This document shows positions 49,657 through 58,830 of a stretch of DNA of 64,000 bases, piece by piece (position 1 is the first letter of the stretch; every line of letters starts with the position of its first letter). Below the pieces are notes generated by a model. The model saw only the letters and a program-made list of their open reading frames with translations, did no database searches and had not been told where the DNA came from. The position numbers and the translations under genes are program-made. The stretch lies in NCBI GenBank assembly GCA_937975765.1, contig CALJUR010000036.1:72286-136285 (forward strand), given 5' to 3'. This DNA comes from an uncultured Myxococcales bacterium. Its GTDB lineage: Bacteria > Myxococcota_A > UBA9042 > DTJE01.

Positions 49657-50624
49657 ACGAGGCAGGCGCCGGGCCGGAAGAGGCGTCCCGGCTGGCAAGG
49701 GCGGTGGCGGCCGAGGTCCAGCGGGTGTTCCTGGGCAAGCCCCAGGTCGTCGGACACGCGGTCGTGGCGCTGCTGGCCCGCGGGCACGTGCTGCTGGAGG
49801 ACGTCCCGGGGGCCGGCAAGACCGTGCTGGCACGGGCCCTGGCCCGCGCGATCGGCGGCGAGTTCCGGCGCGTCCAGTTCACCTCCGACCTGCTGCCGTC
49901 GGACATCACGGGCGTCAACGTCTGGTCGCCGCGGTCGGAGGGCTTCACCTTCCACCCGGGTCCGGTCTTCGGCAACGTCGTGCTGGCGGACGAGATCAAC
50001 CGGGCCAGCCCGCGCACCCAGAGCGCGCTGCTGGAAGCGATGAGCGAGCGGCAGGTCACGACGGACCGGGTGTCGCGGCCGCTGCCGCAGCCCTTCCTGG
50101 TTGTTGCCACGCAGAACCCGCACGAGCACCACGGCACCTACCCGCTGCCGGAATCGCAGATGGACCGCTTCCTGGTCCGGCTGACCATCGGGTATCCGGA
50201 CCCGGCCTCGGAACGGCAGGTCGTGGTGATGCAGGGCTACTCGGACAAGGTCGAGTCCCTGGTGAACCCGGTGGCGACGGCCGAGCAGGTGCTGGCGGCG
50301 CAGCAGGCCACCGCCGCGATCGCGATCCCGGACGCCGTCATGGACTACGCGATGGACCTGGTCGCCCAGACCCGGCAGGCCGAGGCCCTGGAGATGGGGA
50401 TCTCGACCCGCGGCGCCGTCAGCCTGGTCTCCGCGTGCCGCGCGGCGGCCGCGCTGGCCGGGCGCGCCTTCTGCCTGCCCGACGACGTCAAGGAGATGTT
50501 CCTGCCGACGTGCGCGCATCGCGTCGTGCTGCGCGGCCGGGGGTCGGCGGGCGCCGCGGCCCGCGAGGAGGCGCGTGCCCTGCTGACCGACATGCTGGCC
50601 CGGACCCCGGTCCCCGGCGTCTAG
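49653..50624 (+). CDS. MoxR-family AAA+ ATPase
   Basis: 323 aa from a GTG overlapping the previous stop (GTGA). Walker A EDVPGAGKTVLARAL, Walker B VVLADEINRASPRTQSALLEAM, sensor 1 VVATQNPHEHHGTYPLPESQMDRF. MoxR proteins are chaperones that assemble or activate partner complexes, very often those encoded with DUF58 and transglutaminase proteins, as here. Confidence 0.95.
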   Translation: MNEAGAGPEEASRLARAVAAEVQRVFLGKPQVVGHAVVALLARGHVLLEDVPGAGKTVLARALARAIGGEFRRVQFTSDLLPSDITGVNVWSPRSEGFTFHPGPVFGNVVLADEINRASPRTQSALLEAMSERQVTTDRVSRPLPQPFLVVATQNPHEHHGTYPLPESQMDRFLVRLTIGYPDPASERQVVVMQGYSDKVESLVNPVATAEQVLAAQQATAAIAIPDAVMDYAMDLVAQTRQAEALEMGISTRGAVSLVSACRAAAALAGRAFCLPDDVKEMFLPTCAHRVVLRGRGSAGAAAREEARALLTDMLARTPVPGV

Positions 50625-50635
50625 GGGGGCGGACG

Positions 50636-51667
50636 ATGGGGCGTCTGGCCGAGTTCGTCTGGCGCTCCCGCTTCTTCCCGCGCAAGCTGTCGTTCACCCG
50701 CGAGGGCAAGGTCGTCTTCCTGGTGTCGGTGGGCCTGGGCCTCGCCGCGGTCAACACCGGCAACAACCTCCTGTACCTGGTGTTCAGCCTGTCGCTGGCC
50801 CTGATCGTCATCAGCGGCGTGCTGTCCGAATCCAACCTTCGCGGCCTGGCCTGCTCGCCGATGCCCGGGGTGCGGCCCGCCGCCGGGCGGCCCGCGACCG
50901 TCGCGCTGACGGTGACCAGCCGCCGGCCCCGCTTCCCCGCGTTCTCGATCGAGGCCTGGCCGCTGGTGGACGGCGCCGAGACGGAGCCCGCGCGATTCCT
51001 GGACCTGCGGCCGGGGCAGGCCCGGGAAGGCGCCTGCCGGCTGACCTTCTCGCGGCGCGGCGAGTTCGCCCTGAGAGGGCTGGTGCTGTCGACCACCTTC
51101 CCGTTCTCGTTCTTCCGGAAGTCGATGGTCCTTCCCGCCTCCGGGACGGTGCTGGTCCATCCCCGCGTCCACCGGCTGCGCGCCGAGGACCTGCCGCCGG
51201 CGTCCGAGGGGGAGGACGAGCACCTCCCCCTGGCCGGCCGCGGACAGGAGTTCTTCGGCGTGCGGGACTTCCACGAGGGCGACAACCCGCGGCACGTCCT
51301 GCACCGGCGCTCGGCGGGGCGCCTCCAGCCGGTGGTCCGCGAGTTCGAGCAGGCCGGGTCGCGCGCCGTCAGGATCGCGCTGGTCAACGCGCTGCCGCCG
51401 GGGCCGGGAGGCGCCGAGCGCGTGGAGCGGGCGGTGGAGAAGGCGGCCAGCCTGGCCGTGCACCTGCTGGAGGAGGGCCGGACGGTCGGGGTGGTGTCGA
51501 TCGGCGGCGAGGTGTCGCCGGGTTCCGGGGCCGCGCAGGTCGCGCGGGTGCTGGACTTCCTGGCGGTGCAGCCGTCGCTGGAGATGAACCCCCCGGGCGT
51601 CGAGGAGCCGATCCGGGCGGCGCTGGCCGCGGACCCTCGGGCCTTCGTCGCCTGGGTGCGGCCGTGA
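50636..51667 (+). CDS. DUF58-domain membrane protein
   Basis: 343 aa. Two membrane segments near the N-terminus (about 27-65: VVFLVSVGLGLAAVNTG, LLYLVFSLSLALIVIS), a beta-rich region, and the DUF58 core GRGQEFFGVRDFHEGDNPRHVLHRRSAG (written in part) near 200-225, plus a vWA-like end (VVREFEQAG, IALVNALPPG). Regulatory partner of the MoxR ATPase; cellular process unproven. Confidence 0.93.
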   Translation: MGRLAEFVWRSRFFPRKLSFTREGKVVFLVSVGLGLAAVNTGNNLLYLVFSLSLALIVISGVLSESNLRGLACSPMPGVRPAAGRPATVALTVTSRRPRFPAFSIEAWPLVDGAETEPARFLDLRPGQAREGACRLTFSRRGEFALRGLVLSTTFPFSFFRKSMVLPASGTVLVHPRVHRLRAEDLPPASEGEDEHLPLAGRGQEFFGVRDFHEGDNPRHVLHRRSAGRLQPVVREFEQAGSRAVRIALVNALPPGPGGAERVERAVEKAASLAVHLLEEGRTVGVVSIGGEVSPGSGAAQVARVLDFLAVQPSLEMNPPGVEEPIRAALAADPRAFVAWVRP

Positions 51668-53880
51668 GGAGAGGCGTGGCGTTCGACCTGCTGCACCGGC
51701 TGGCGACGGTCGGCACGCTGATCACGGGCCTGGCGGCCCTGGGCCTGTCGGGCGAATTCGGTCCCGCGACGCTGCTGCCGTCCCTGCTGGCCTTCGCCGC
51801 GGGCCCCTTCCTGTGGCGCCCGTTCGATCGCAGGTGGGCCGTCCCGGCCTCGGGCGTGCTGGCGGTGGCGGTCGGCACGGTCACGGTGCTGTGGGCGCTG
51901 TCCACCACGGACTACCTGCTGGCGGCCATCCTGTACTCCCTGTTCCTGGCCGCGCTGAAGACGCTGTTCCTGCGGCACGCCGGGGACTTCCTGCAGTCCT
52001 ACGTGCTCTCGTTCCTCCACGTGATGGCCGCCGCCGTCGTCAACCCGGGCCTGTCCTTCGGGGTGGCGATGCTGCCGTACGTGATCCTCCTGACCGTCGC
52101 GCTGATGCTGACGAACCTGCGCCGCGGCATCGAGGCGCTGGCGACCTCCCCGGGCGGCGCGGGCGGGGCGGAGGCGGACGCCCTGCGCCTGGCCGCGGCC
52201 CTGCAGCGTCGCGACCTGGTGCGGCCCGCCTTCATGACGGCCACCGTCGGCATCACCGTCGGCGTGTTCCTGGTGTCGCTGGTCTTCTTCTTCCTGTTCC
52301 CCCGGCTGGGCCTGGGGTTCTTCGCCCAGCAGTCCCGGCGCGGCCTGGCCGTCAGCGGGTTCTCGGAGGAGGTGAAACTGGGCGACTTCGGCACGATCGC
52401 CGAGGACCCCGAGGTCGTGATGCGGGTGAAGCCGAAGAGCGGCCCGGCGACCGGCCCCTTGCGGATGCGGGGCCAGTCCCTGGACCGGTACGACGGCACC
52501 ACCTGGCGCAAGACGACGGCGCGGCGCCGCCAACTGCAGACCGACGTGGACGGGCGCCTGCGGCTGGCGGCCCGCAGGGACCCGCTGGACGTCCCCGGCG
52601 TGCAGGTCCAGGAGGTGTACCTGGAGCCGATGCTGGGGACCCCGCGCGTCCTGTTCGCGCCGCCCCAGCCGGCCGCCTTCGAGCGGCCGTCCAACGCGCT
52701 GGAGGCCCTGCGGCCCGGGCAGTGGCGCTTCTTTGCGGACGAGGCCGGGGACGTCAGCCTGACCGGCCCGCCGGCGGTGGCGATCGTCTACACGGCGTTC
52801 TCCGACCCGCGGCCCGTCGACGCGGAGGCGATGCGGGCGTCGGGCACGGACGACCCCGAGTGGGTCCGCGACCTGTACCTGCCGCTGCCGCCCCAGCAGG
52901 AGGGGGTGCAGGCGCTGGCGCGAAGCCTGGCCGAGGGCGCCGCCAACCGGTACGACCTGGCGCTCCGGGTCGAGGCGGCCCTGAAGGACGGCTGGACCTA
53001 CTCGCTGTCGTCGTCGCACGGCGACCAGGACCCGCTGGCCGACTTCCTGCTGCACAACCGGGAGGGCCACTGCGAGTACTTCGCGTCCGCCATGGTGGTG
53101 CTGCTGCGCCTGCAGGGGGTCCCGGCCCGGATCGTGAACGGCTTCTACGGGGGCGTGTCCAACGAGTACGGCGACTACGTGGCGTTGCGCCGGGCGGACG
53201 CGCACTCCTGGGTCGAGGTGCACTTCCCCGGCCTGGGCTGGGCCACCTTCGACCCCACGCCGGCCTCGGCGCTGGACCTTCGCAGCGCCACCTCCTGGTG
53301 GAAGGGGGTGTCCGACGCGATCGACGCCACGAAACTGGCCTGGTACCGGTGGGTCGTCGAGTACAACCTCGAGAAGCAGATCTCGTTCCTGTCGGCGCTG
53401 TTCAACCTGCGCCGGGGCGGCGAGGGGTTCGGCGACAGCATGGGTCGCAAGGACTTCCGGGAGATCCGGGACCGCCTGCGCGAGGTGCCGTGGAGGGCCC
53501 TGGGTCTGGGCATCCTGGGACTGGCGGCGGGCGCGGGCGGGCTGGTCCTCCTGGCGCGCCGCCGGCGGAAGGCGGGGCCCGGCGTGCTGCTGGCGCCGGG
53601 AGACCCCGTGCTGCAGGCCTACGTCCGCCTGCGGCGCGCGATGGACCGGGCGGGGTTCCGGCGGGCGCCGTCCGAGACCCAGAGCGAACTGGCCCGGCGG
53701 GTGGCGGCATCCTTCCCGGAGGCGGCCGGGGCGGTGCAGGACGTCACGAAGGCCTACCTGGACCGGGCGTTCGGCGGCCAGGATGCGCCCCCGGGCCTGG
53801 ATCGGCGGGTCGAGGACGCCATCGCGGCGCTGCCGTCGAGACCCCCGGGGCAGGCACGCCGGGGCCGCTTCCCGTCTTGA
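51664..53880 (+). CDS. TgpA-type membrane transglutaminase-like protein (DUF3488)
   Basis: 738 aa, GTGA overlap with the DUF58 gene. About six N-terminal membrane segments (15-215), then a periplasmic transglutaminase-like domain with the Cys in REGHCEYFASAMVVLLR, His in ADAHSWVEVHFPG and Asp in ATFDPTP, another membrane helix near 610 (LGLGILGLAAGAGGLVLLA) and a DUF4129-like tail. It probably acts on envelope proteins. With MoxR and DUF58 it forms a well-known conserved module. Confidence 0.93.
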   Translation: MRRGVAFDLLHRLATVGTLITGLAALGLSGEFGPATLLPSLLAFAAGPFLWRPFDRRWAVPASGVLAVAVGTVTVLWALSTTDYLLAAILYSLFLAALKTLFLRHAGDFLQSYVLSFLHVMAAAVVNPGLSFGVAMLPYVILLTVALMLTNLRRGIEALATSPGGAGGAEADALRLAAALQRRDLVRPAFMTATVGITVGVFLVSLVFFFLFPRLGLGFFAQQSRRGLAVSGFSEEVKLGDFGTIAEDPEVVMRVKPKSGPATGPLRMRGQSLDRYDGTTWRKTTARRRQLQTDVDGRLRLAARRDPLDVPGVQVQEVYLEPMLGTPRVLFAPPQPAAFERPSNALEALRPGQWRFFADEAGDVSLTGPPAVAIVYTAFSDPRPVDAEAMRASGTDDPEWVRDLYLPLPPQQEGVQALARSLAEGAANRYDLALRVEAALKDGWTYSLSSSHGDQDPLADFLLHNREGHCEYFASAMVVLLRLQGVPARIVNGFYGGVSNEYGDYVALRRADAHSWVEVHFPGLGWATFDPTPASALDLRSATSWWKGVSDAIDATKLAWYRWVVEYNLEKQISFLSALFNLRRGGEGFGDSMGRKDFREIRDRLREVPWRALGLGILGLAAGAGGLVLLARRRRKAGPGVLLAPGDPVLQAYVRLRRAMDRAGFRRAPSETQSELARRVAASFPEAAGAVQDVTKAYLDRAFGGQDAPPGLDRRVEDAIAALPSRPPGQARRGRFPS

Positions 53881-53899
53881 CGGAAACCCCTCCTGGGAA

Positions 53900-53905
53900 T
53901 ACGCT
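53900..53905 (+). promoter_or_regulatory. -10-like box at leaderless spacing from miaB
   Basis: TACGCT followed by TCCGCGC and the ATG at 53913, the same layout as the genes starting at 20881 and 31168; no Shine-Dalgarno is seen. Confidence 0.45.
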
Positions 53906-53912
53906 TCCGCGC

Positions 53913-55292
53913 ATGATCGAGCCGGCCGCGACCCGACGCGTCCACGTCATCACCTATGGCTGCCAGATGAACGTCTACGACTCGCGTCGCATCGTGCAGG
54001 TCCTGTCGGCGGACGGCTGGGTCGAGACCGGAGACCCCGCGATGGCGGACCTGGTGCTGGTCAATTCGTGCAGCGTCCGCGACCGCCCTGAGAAGAAGAT
54101 CCTCGGCACCCTGTCCCGCATGCTGCCGCTGAAGGAGGCGAACCCGGCCCTGCGCTTCGGCGTGTGCGGCTGCGTGGCCCAGCAGCACGGCGAGGCCCTG
54201 CTGAAGAAGGTGCCCTACCTGGACCTGGTGTGCGGCCCCGACCGCATCGCCGACCTGCCGGAACTGGTTGCGGCAACGGCGAAGGGTCGCCGCGAGGCGC
54301 GCACCTCGCTGGACGCCCCGGCCGACTACGAGTTCCTGCCGGTCGATCCGGCGGTGGAGACCGGTCCCGTGGCGTTCCTGACGATCATGAAGGGGTGCAA
54401 CCGGTTCTGTGCCTACTGCATCGTGCCTTACGTGCGCGGACGGGAGGTCAGCAAGCCCGCGGATCGCGTGCTGGCCGAGGTCGAGGCCCTGGTCGGCGCC
54501 GGCGTGAAGGAAGTCACGCTGCTGGGCCAGAACGTCAACGCCTACGGGAAGGACCGCCCCGGACAGCCCGGTTTCCCGGACCTGCTGGAACGGATCGGGG
54601 AGGTCCCCGGCCTGCGCCGGCTGCGCTTCGTCACCTCGCACCCGGCGGACGCCGACGACCGCCTGCTGGACCTTTTCGGACGACTGCCGTGCCTGGCCGA
54701 GTACCTGCACCTTCCGGTCCAGTCCGGATCGGACGCGGTGCTGCACCGGATGCGCCGCGGGTACACGGCGGCGGACTACCTGGGCCGGCTGGACCGGGTG
54801 CGGTGCGCCTGCCCGGACATCTCGGTGACCACCGACTTCATCGTCGGCTTCCCCGGCGAGACCGCGCAGGACTTCGAGGCGACGTTGCGGTTGTGCGAGG
54901 AGGCCCGGTTCGACTCGATCTTCTCGTTCAAGTACTCCCCGCGGCCGGGCACCGCCGCCGCGAAGACGAAGGACGACGTCCCCGAGGACGAGAAGGCGGA
55001 TCGGCTGGCGCGGCTGCAGGCCCTGCAGGACCGGATCACCACCGGTCGGCTGGCGCGCTATCTCCATCGCGAGGAGGAGGTGCTGATCGAGGGGACCAGC
55101 CGCGACCACCGCAGTGCCACGCGGCGCAAGGCGGTCCTCGAGATGCAGGGGCGCACCCGGACGAACCTGGCGGTGAACGTGGCGGTGGACCTGCCGCCGG
55201 ACCGGGCCCTGGGACGCATGGCCCGGGTGCGGATCGACGAGGTCCTGGCCCACAGCCTCCGGGGCACGCTGGTGGCATGGGAGGCGGAATGA
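53913..55292 (+). CDS. miaB: tRNA-2-methylthio-N6-dimethylallyladenosine synthase MiaB
   Basis: 459 aa. N-terminal UPF0004 domain with the three Cys of the auxiliary cluster (YGCQMN, NSCSVRD, CGCVAQ), the radical SAM motif CNRFCAYC in MKGCNRFCAYCIVPYVRG (written in part), LGQNVNAYG, and a C-terminal TRAM domain ending in VRIDEVLAHSLRGTLV. The YGCQMN and SCSVR motifs favour MiaB over RimO or MtaB. It methylthiolates A37 in tRNAs reading U-starting codons. 32 bases separate it from the transglutaminase gene. Confidence 0.95.
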   Translation: MIEPAATRRVHVITYGCQMNVYDSRRIVQVLSADGWVETGDPAMADLVLVNSCSVRDRPEKKILGTLSRMLPLKEANPALRFGVCGCVAQQHGEALLKKVPYLDLVCGPDRIADLPELVAATAKGRREARTSLDAPADYEFLPVDPAVETGPVAFLTIMKGCNRFCAYCIVPYVRGREVSKPADRVLAEVEALVGAGVKEVTLLGQNVNAYGKDRPGQPGFPDLLERIGEVPGLRRLRFVTSHPADADDRLLDLFGRLPCLAEYLHLPVQSGSDAVLHRMRRGYTAADYLGRLDRVRCACPDISVTTDFIVGFPGETAQDFEATLRLCEEARFDSIFSFKYSPRPGTAAAKTKDDVPEDEKADRLARLQALQDRITTGRLARYLHREEEVLIEGTSRDHRSATRRKAVLEMQGRTRTNLAVNVAVDLPPDRALGRMARVRIDEVLAHSLRGTLVAWEAE

Positions 55293-55819
55293 CGCGGCGC
55301 CGTCCCGGCATGGTCGAGGTGCAGGTGTTCGGGCTGCTGGTCGACGAGGAGACCCGCACCCCGGTGGTGGTGCTGCGCGCGGTGGAAGGCGAGGAGACGC
55401 TCCCGATCCTGATCGGGTATCCCGAGGCCGGCGCGATCGCGGCGGTGCTGGAGGAAGTCGACCTCCCCCGGCCGCTGACGCACGACCTCGTCATGAGCCT
55501 GCTGGGCAGGCTGGAGGCGCGCATCGTCAAGGGGGAGGTGGTCGACCTGCGGGACGACACCTACTACGCGCAGTTGCACGTGCGGCAGGGGCGGCGGGTC
55601 CTGCGGCTGGACTGCCGCCCGTCGGACGCCATCGCCCTGTGCCTGCGGGCCCGGGCGCCCCTGTTCGTGTCCGAAGAGGTCCTTCGCAAGGCGGCGCCGA
55701 GGGACGCCGCCGAGGCCAGCCGCCAGCAGTGGCTGGGCTTCCTGCATTCCCTGGAGGCCGCCGCGGACCCGTCCGCGTTCGGTCGCGACGACACCCCCGA
55801 TGACAAGACGGTGCAGTGA
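55289..55819 (+). CDS. Bifunctional nuclease (BFN/DUF151) family protein
   Basis: 176 aa, ATGA overlap with miaB. Matches the DUF151 family: VQVFGLLVDEETRTPVVVLR, LPILIGYPEAGAIAAVLE, RPLTHDLVMSLLGRLEARI, RLDCRPSDAIALCLRARAPLFVSEEVL. Members are called bifunctional nucleases from a plant homologue; the bacterial role is poorly defined. Located with miaB, as in many genomes. Confidence 0.92.
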   Translation: MTRRRPGMVEVQVFGLLVDEETRTPVVVLRAVEGEETLPILIGYPEAGAIAAVLEEVDLPRPLTHDLVMSLLGRLEARIVKGEVVDLRDDTYYAQLHVRQGRRVLRLDCRPSDAIALCLRARAPLFVSEEVLRKAAPRDAAEASRQQWLGFLHSLEAAADPSAFGRDDTPDDKTVQ

Positions 55820-56637
55820 TGTTTTTCAAGACGAAGGACCTGATGACGGTGGGCAACATCTCGGGCGGCGTCGCGACGATCCTGGTCGCGATGGAGGGGA
55901 TGTCCCTGCCCTCCACCGCGTCGCGTGCCGAGATCGCCACCTGGGTCTTCTGGTCGGGCTTCGGCATCCTGGTGGCGTATTTCTTCGACGCCTTCGACGG
56001 GGTGGTGGCGCGGGCCCTGAACCAGGTGAACAAGTTCGGCGGCGAGTTCGACAACGTGGCCGACCTGGTCGCGTACTCGGTGGCCCCTTCGTTCCTGCTG
56101 TACTTCGCGTACCGCCGGTACATCCTGCTGCCGGGCCTGGAGGATCTGCCCGCGCTGCAGGTCGCGGTGGCGGCCGGGGTCGCGCTGATCCCGACGCTGT
56201 TCGGCTGCATCCGGTTCGCCCGGTTCAACGTGCGGCGCCTGGACGTGCCGGCCCTGTTCATCGGCTTCCCCCGGCCGGCCTCGGCGCTGCTGATCGTGGC
56301 GCTGGTCAACTCGCACCTGATGAGCCTGACCGGCTGGATGGGCTGGTTCGGCGTGGCGATGGTCGTGCTGCTGGGCTTCATGAACCTGTCGCTGGTGCCC
56401 TTCATCAGCCACCACGGCCGGACGTGGTCGTGGTACCTGAAGATCATCCTGAACTTCGTGTGGTTCAGCGTGGCGGCCTCGGTCGTGCTGGGCGTCTTCT
56501 TGGACTGGCTGCCCCGGAACGTCGCGTTCGACTGGGTCCTGGCGTGGCTGTGCTACTACCTGTTCATCGGGTGGACCGACATCTCGACCGGGACGCGCAG
56601 GCGGGTCAAGGAACTGACCGCGGACTGGAACGACTGA
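55819..56637 (+). CDS. CDP-alcohol phosphatidyltransferase (PssA-like)
   Basis: 272 aa; ATG at 55819 overlaps the BFN stop as TGATG (GTG 55816 is an alternative). Complete signature DG-x2-AR-x8-G-x3-D-x3-D in DAFDGVVARALNQVNKF and GGEFDNVADL, about eight membrane segments. It joins a CDP-diacylglycerol to an alcohol; the closest pattern is CDP-DAG-serine O-phosphatidyltransferase, but the head group is inferred. Confidence 0.88.
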   Translation: MFFKTKDLMTVGNISGGVATILVAMEGMSLPSTASRAEIATWVFWSGFGILVAYFFDAFDGVVARALNQVNKFGGEFDNVADLVAYSVAPSFLLYFAYRRYILLPGLEDLPALQVAVAAGVALIPTLFGCIRFARFNVRRLDVPALFIGFPRPASALLIVALVNSHLMSLTGWMGWFGVAMVVLLGFMNLSLVPFISHHGRTWSWYLKIILNFVWFSVAASVVLGVFLDWLPRNVAFDWVLAWLCYYLFIGWTDISTGTRRRVKELTADWND

Positions 56638-56658
56638 AAGGGGCGAACGGAGGCGCGC

Positions 56659-57030
56659 ATGGACCGTCGGGAGTTCCTGCAGTCCCTGGCCGCGGGCGCC
56701 GTGCTGCTGGTGCCGGCAGGGAAGGCCGGCCGGCCTTCGTCGCTGGCGCTGGGAGGGGGCCGGATCCGCTTCCCGGGCGACGTGGTGGACCTGCGGTTGC
56801 CGGACGGCGTGGACCCCGCACGGGTGCGGGTGACGCACCGGGTGGACGGACGCGTCGCCGGCACGCTGCCGGTCGAGGGGCCGATCCCCGGGACCGCGCG
56901 CGTGGTGCGCCTGAAGGCCGACCCGGTCGGGGGGCTGGTGCCCGGCCGCCACGCCTTCGCGCTGGAGGCGGGGGAGTCCGGCGAGGACCTGGGGGGATTC
57001 GTCGTGAGGCCGTTCTCGTTCGGCTGCTGA
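56659..57030 (+). CDS. Small Tat-type exported protein
   Basis: 123 aa. N-terminus MDRREFLQSLAAGAVLLVPAG has a twin-arginine motif (RREFLQ) and hydrophobic core, so it is probably exported folded. The mature about 90 residues are beta-rich (RIRFPGDVVDLRLP, VRVTHRVDGRVAGTLP), like a single Ig-type domain. No family recognised. First of three closely spaced genes with the vWA-like and amidase genes. Confidence 0.6.
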   Translation: MDRREFLQSLAAGAVLLVPAGKAGRPSSLALGGGRIRFPGDVVDLRLPDGVDPARVRVTHRVDGRVAGTLPVEGPIPGTARVVRLKADPVGGLVPGRHAFALEAGESGEDLGGFVVRPFSFGC

Positions 57031-57043
57031 CGGGGGCGCGACG

Positions 57044-58819
57044 ATGCGCGAAGGATCCCGGGCGCTGACGCCGATCCTGGCCCTGGTGCTCCTGTGCGCG
57101 CCCGGCGTCCGGGCCGCCCCGCCGGCCAAGGCGAAGCCGTCGCCCGCTCCGGCCGCCCCGTCGCCCGCCCCGGTCCCGCCGCCGCGTCCTGCCCCCGTTC
57201 CCCTGGCTCCCCAGGTGAAGATCGACCGGGTGCTGGCGGACGACCCCTCGAACCTGGCCTTCGTGCTGTCCGCGATCGACGAGGCCGGCAAGCCGGTCTC
57301 CGTGGCCGAATCGAAGGTCGACCTGTTCGTGGGGGAGGGGAAGAAGGCCCCGGACAAGGGCGACGCCCCGGGGCCGTTCGCCGCTTACAGCACCGGCGGG
57401 AAGGCCGTGTCGGGGTCCCGGGGGGCACTGAAGCCCGTCGCGAAGGACGGGGCGCCCCTGGCGGTGGTGGTGGTCGCGGGCCTGCATGCCGAGGTCCCGC
57501 GCGACGTCTGTGCCGCGATGCCGGCCGCCATCGACGGGATGCTGGGCGCTCTGCCGGGGTCGGCGCAGGTGTCGCTGCTGGCCTACCACGACGTGCTGCT
57601 GGCCACGTGGCAGCCGGGGGGGGGCGTCGTCCGCATGGCGGACCTGAACGACTACCAGGCCTGCCTGAAGGGGCTGAGGTCTCTGGCGGGCATCCCCCCG
57701 CGTCCGCCCGAGGGCGTCCCTTGCGGGCGCCTGTTCGCGGGCGCCGGTGCGCTGGGGAAGGCGGCTGGCCTGCTGCCGGCACCGCAGGGGATGTTCCCGC
57801 GGCTGCTGGGACTGGACGAGTCCGAGCGCATGATGAAGGCCGCCACGGCCGGCGGCCACTTCCGCATCGACCGGTCGGAGGTGTCCCAGGTCGGCGGCGG
57901 CGAGGGGGAGGGCGAGTACGTCGGCGACCGGTTCGCGGCCGGGGCCGTCGAGGCCGCGATCCGCGTGCTGCAGGCGTCGTCCCCGCCGGACGCCGTCCGG
58001 AACGTCGTGCTGTTCTCCGACGGGCGCGACGGCTACCTGCGGGCGGCCGACGCGGTGGCCGACAAGGTGACCCCGGGCTGCAAGGCGTCCGCGCCTGCCT
58101 GCAAGGGGGCGGCGGACGTGTCGCTGGACCTGACGCACTACCACGACATCGACGCCGGTGCCCGCCGCTGCTCGCTGGCCGTGCTGGACTGCGTCGTGCC
58201 GAAGGTCTCCGCGGCCCTGGTCAGCCGCCAACTGGCGGTGCGCGCCAGGCTGGACGAACTGGTGAGGATGGCCCGCGTGGCCGGCGTCCGCATCGACGCG
58301 GTTGCCGTTCCCGGGACGGACGAGTCCGGCGCCTCCCGGCTGCGCTTCCTGGCGGTGCGGACCGGCGGCACGTTCCAGTCCGTGGCCACCGTCGCGGACC
58401 TGGAGAAGACGGGCGCAGTGGCGGGCGAACGGCTGGCGCAGCAGGCGGTGCTGAAGCCCGGCCGCTCGCTGTCGTCCGGCACGACGTACGCCGCCAAGGT
58501 CGTGGCCAGCGGGTTCGAGCCGGCCTCGTACGTCTTCGTCACCGGGCCCGGACGGCTTCCGGGCGCGGGTCCCTTCGCGAAGGTGCGCGCTTTCGCGATC
58601 CGCCAGCTGGGGCACACGTGGGGAACGGTGGCGCTGTGGGCCGTCGCGGGGCTGCTGGCCCTCGGCCTGCTGCTGCTGGCCTGGAAGATCGCCAGGGCGA
58701 TCGCCGGGGGGCGGAAGAAGGGGGGCAAGCCCCCGAAACTGCCGTCGTCGAAGCTGAAGCGTCCGGATGCGAAGGCGCCCGCCGCGCCGGGGATCCCGAC
58801 GCTGAAACGGCCGGGATAG
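57044..58819 (+). CDS. Membrane-anchored vWA-like protein
   Basis: 591 aa. Signal peptide (about 1-24), then a Pro/Ala-rich spacer (25-60). The central region (about 135-460) resembles a von Willebrand A fold (PLAVVVVAGLHAEVP, QVSLLAYHD, NVVLFSDGRDGYL, VRIDAVAVPG) but the metal-binding DxSxS is not seen. A single membrane helix near 525-550 (ALWAVAGLLALGLLLLAW) is followed by a basic Lys/Pro tail. The topology places the vWA-like part outside the cytoplasm. Confidence 0.68.
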   Translation: MREGSRALTPILALVLLCAPGVRAAPPAKAKPSPAPAAPSPAPVPPPRPAPVPLAPQVKIDRVLADDPSNLAFVLSAIDEAGKPVSVAESKVDLFVGEGKKAPDKGDAPGPFAAYSTGGKAVSGSRGALKPVAKDGAPLAVVVVAGLHAEVPRDVCAAMPAAIDGMLGALPGSAQVSLLAYHDVLLATWQPGGGVVRMADLNDYQACLKGLRSLAGIPPRPPEGVPCGRLFAGAGALGKAAGLLPAPQGMFPRLLGLDESERMMKAATAGGHFRIDRSEVSQVGGGEGEGEYVGDRFAAGAVEAAIRVLQASSPPDAVRNVVLFSDGRDGYLRAADAVADKVTPGCKASAPACKGAADVSLDLTHYHDIDAGARRCSLAVLDCVVPKVSAALVSRQLAVRARLDELVRMARVAGVRIDAVAVPGTDESGASRLRFLAVRTGGTFQSVATVADLEKTGAVAGERLAQQAVLKPGRSLSSGTTYAAKVVASGFEPASYVFVTGPGRLPGAGPFAKVRAFAIRQLGHTWGTVALWAVAGLLALGLLLLAWKIARAIAGGRKKGGKPPKLPSSKLKRPDAKAPAAPGIPTLKRPG

Positions 58820-58830
58820 GGAAGGACGAC

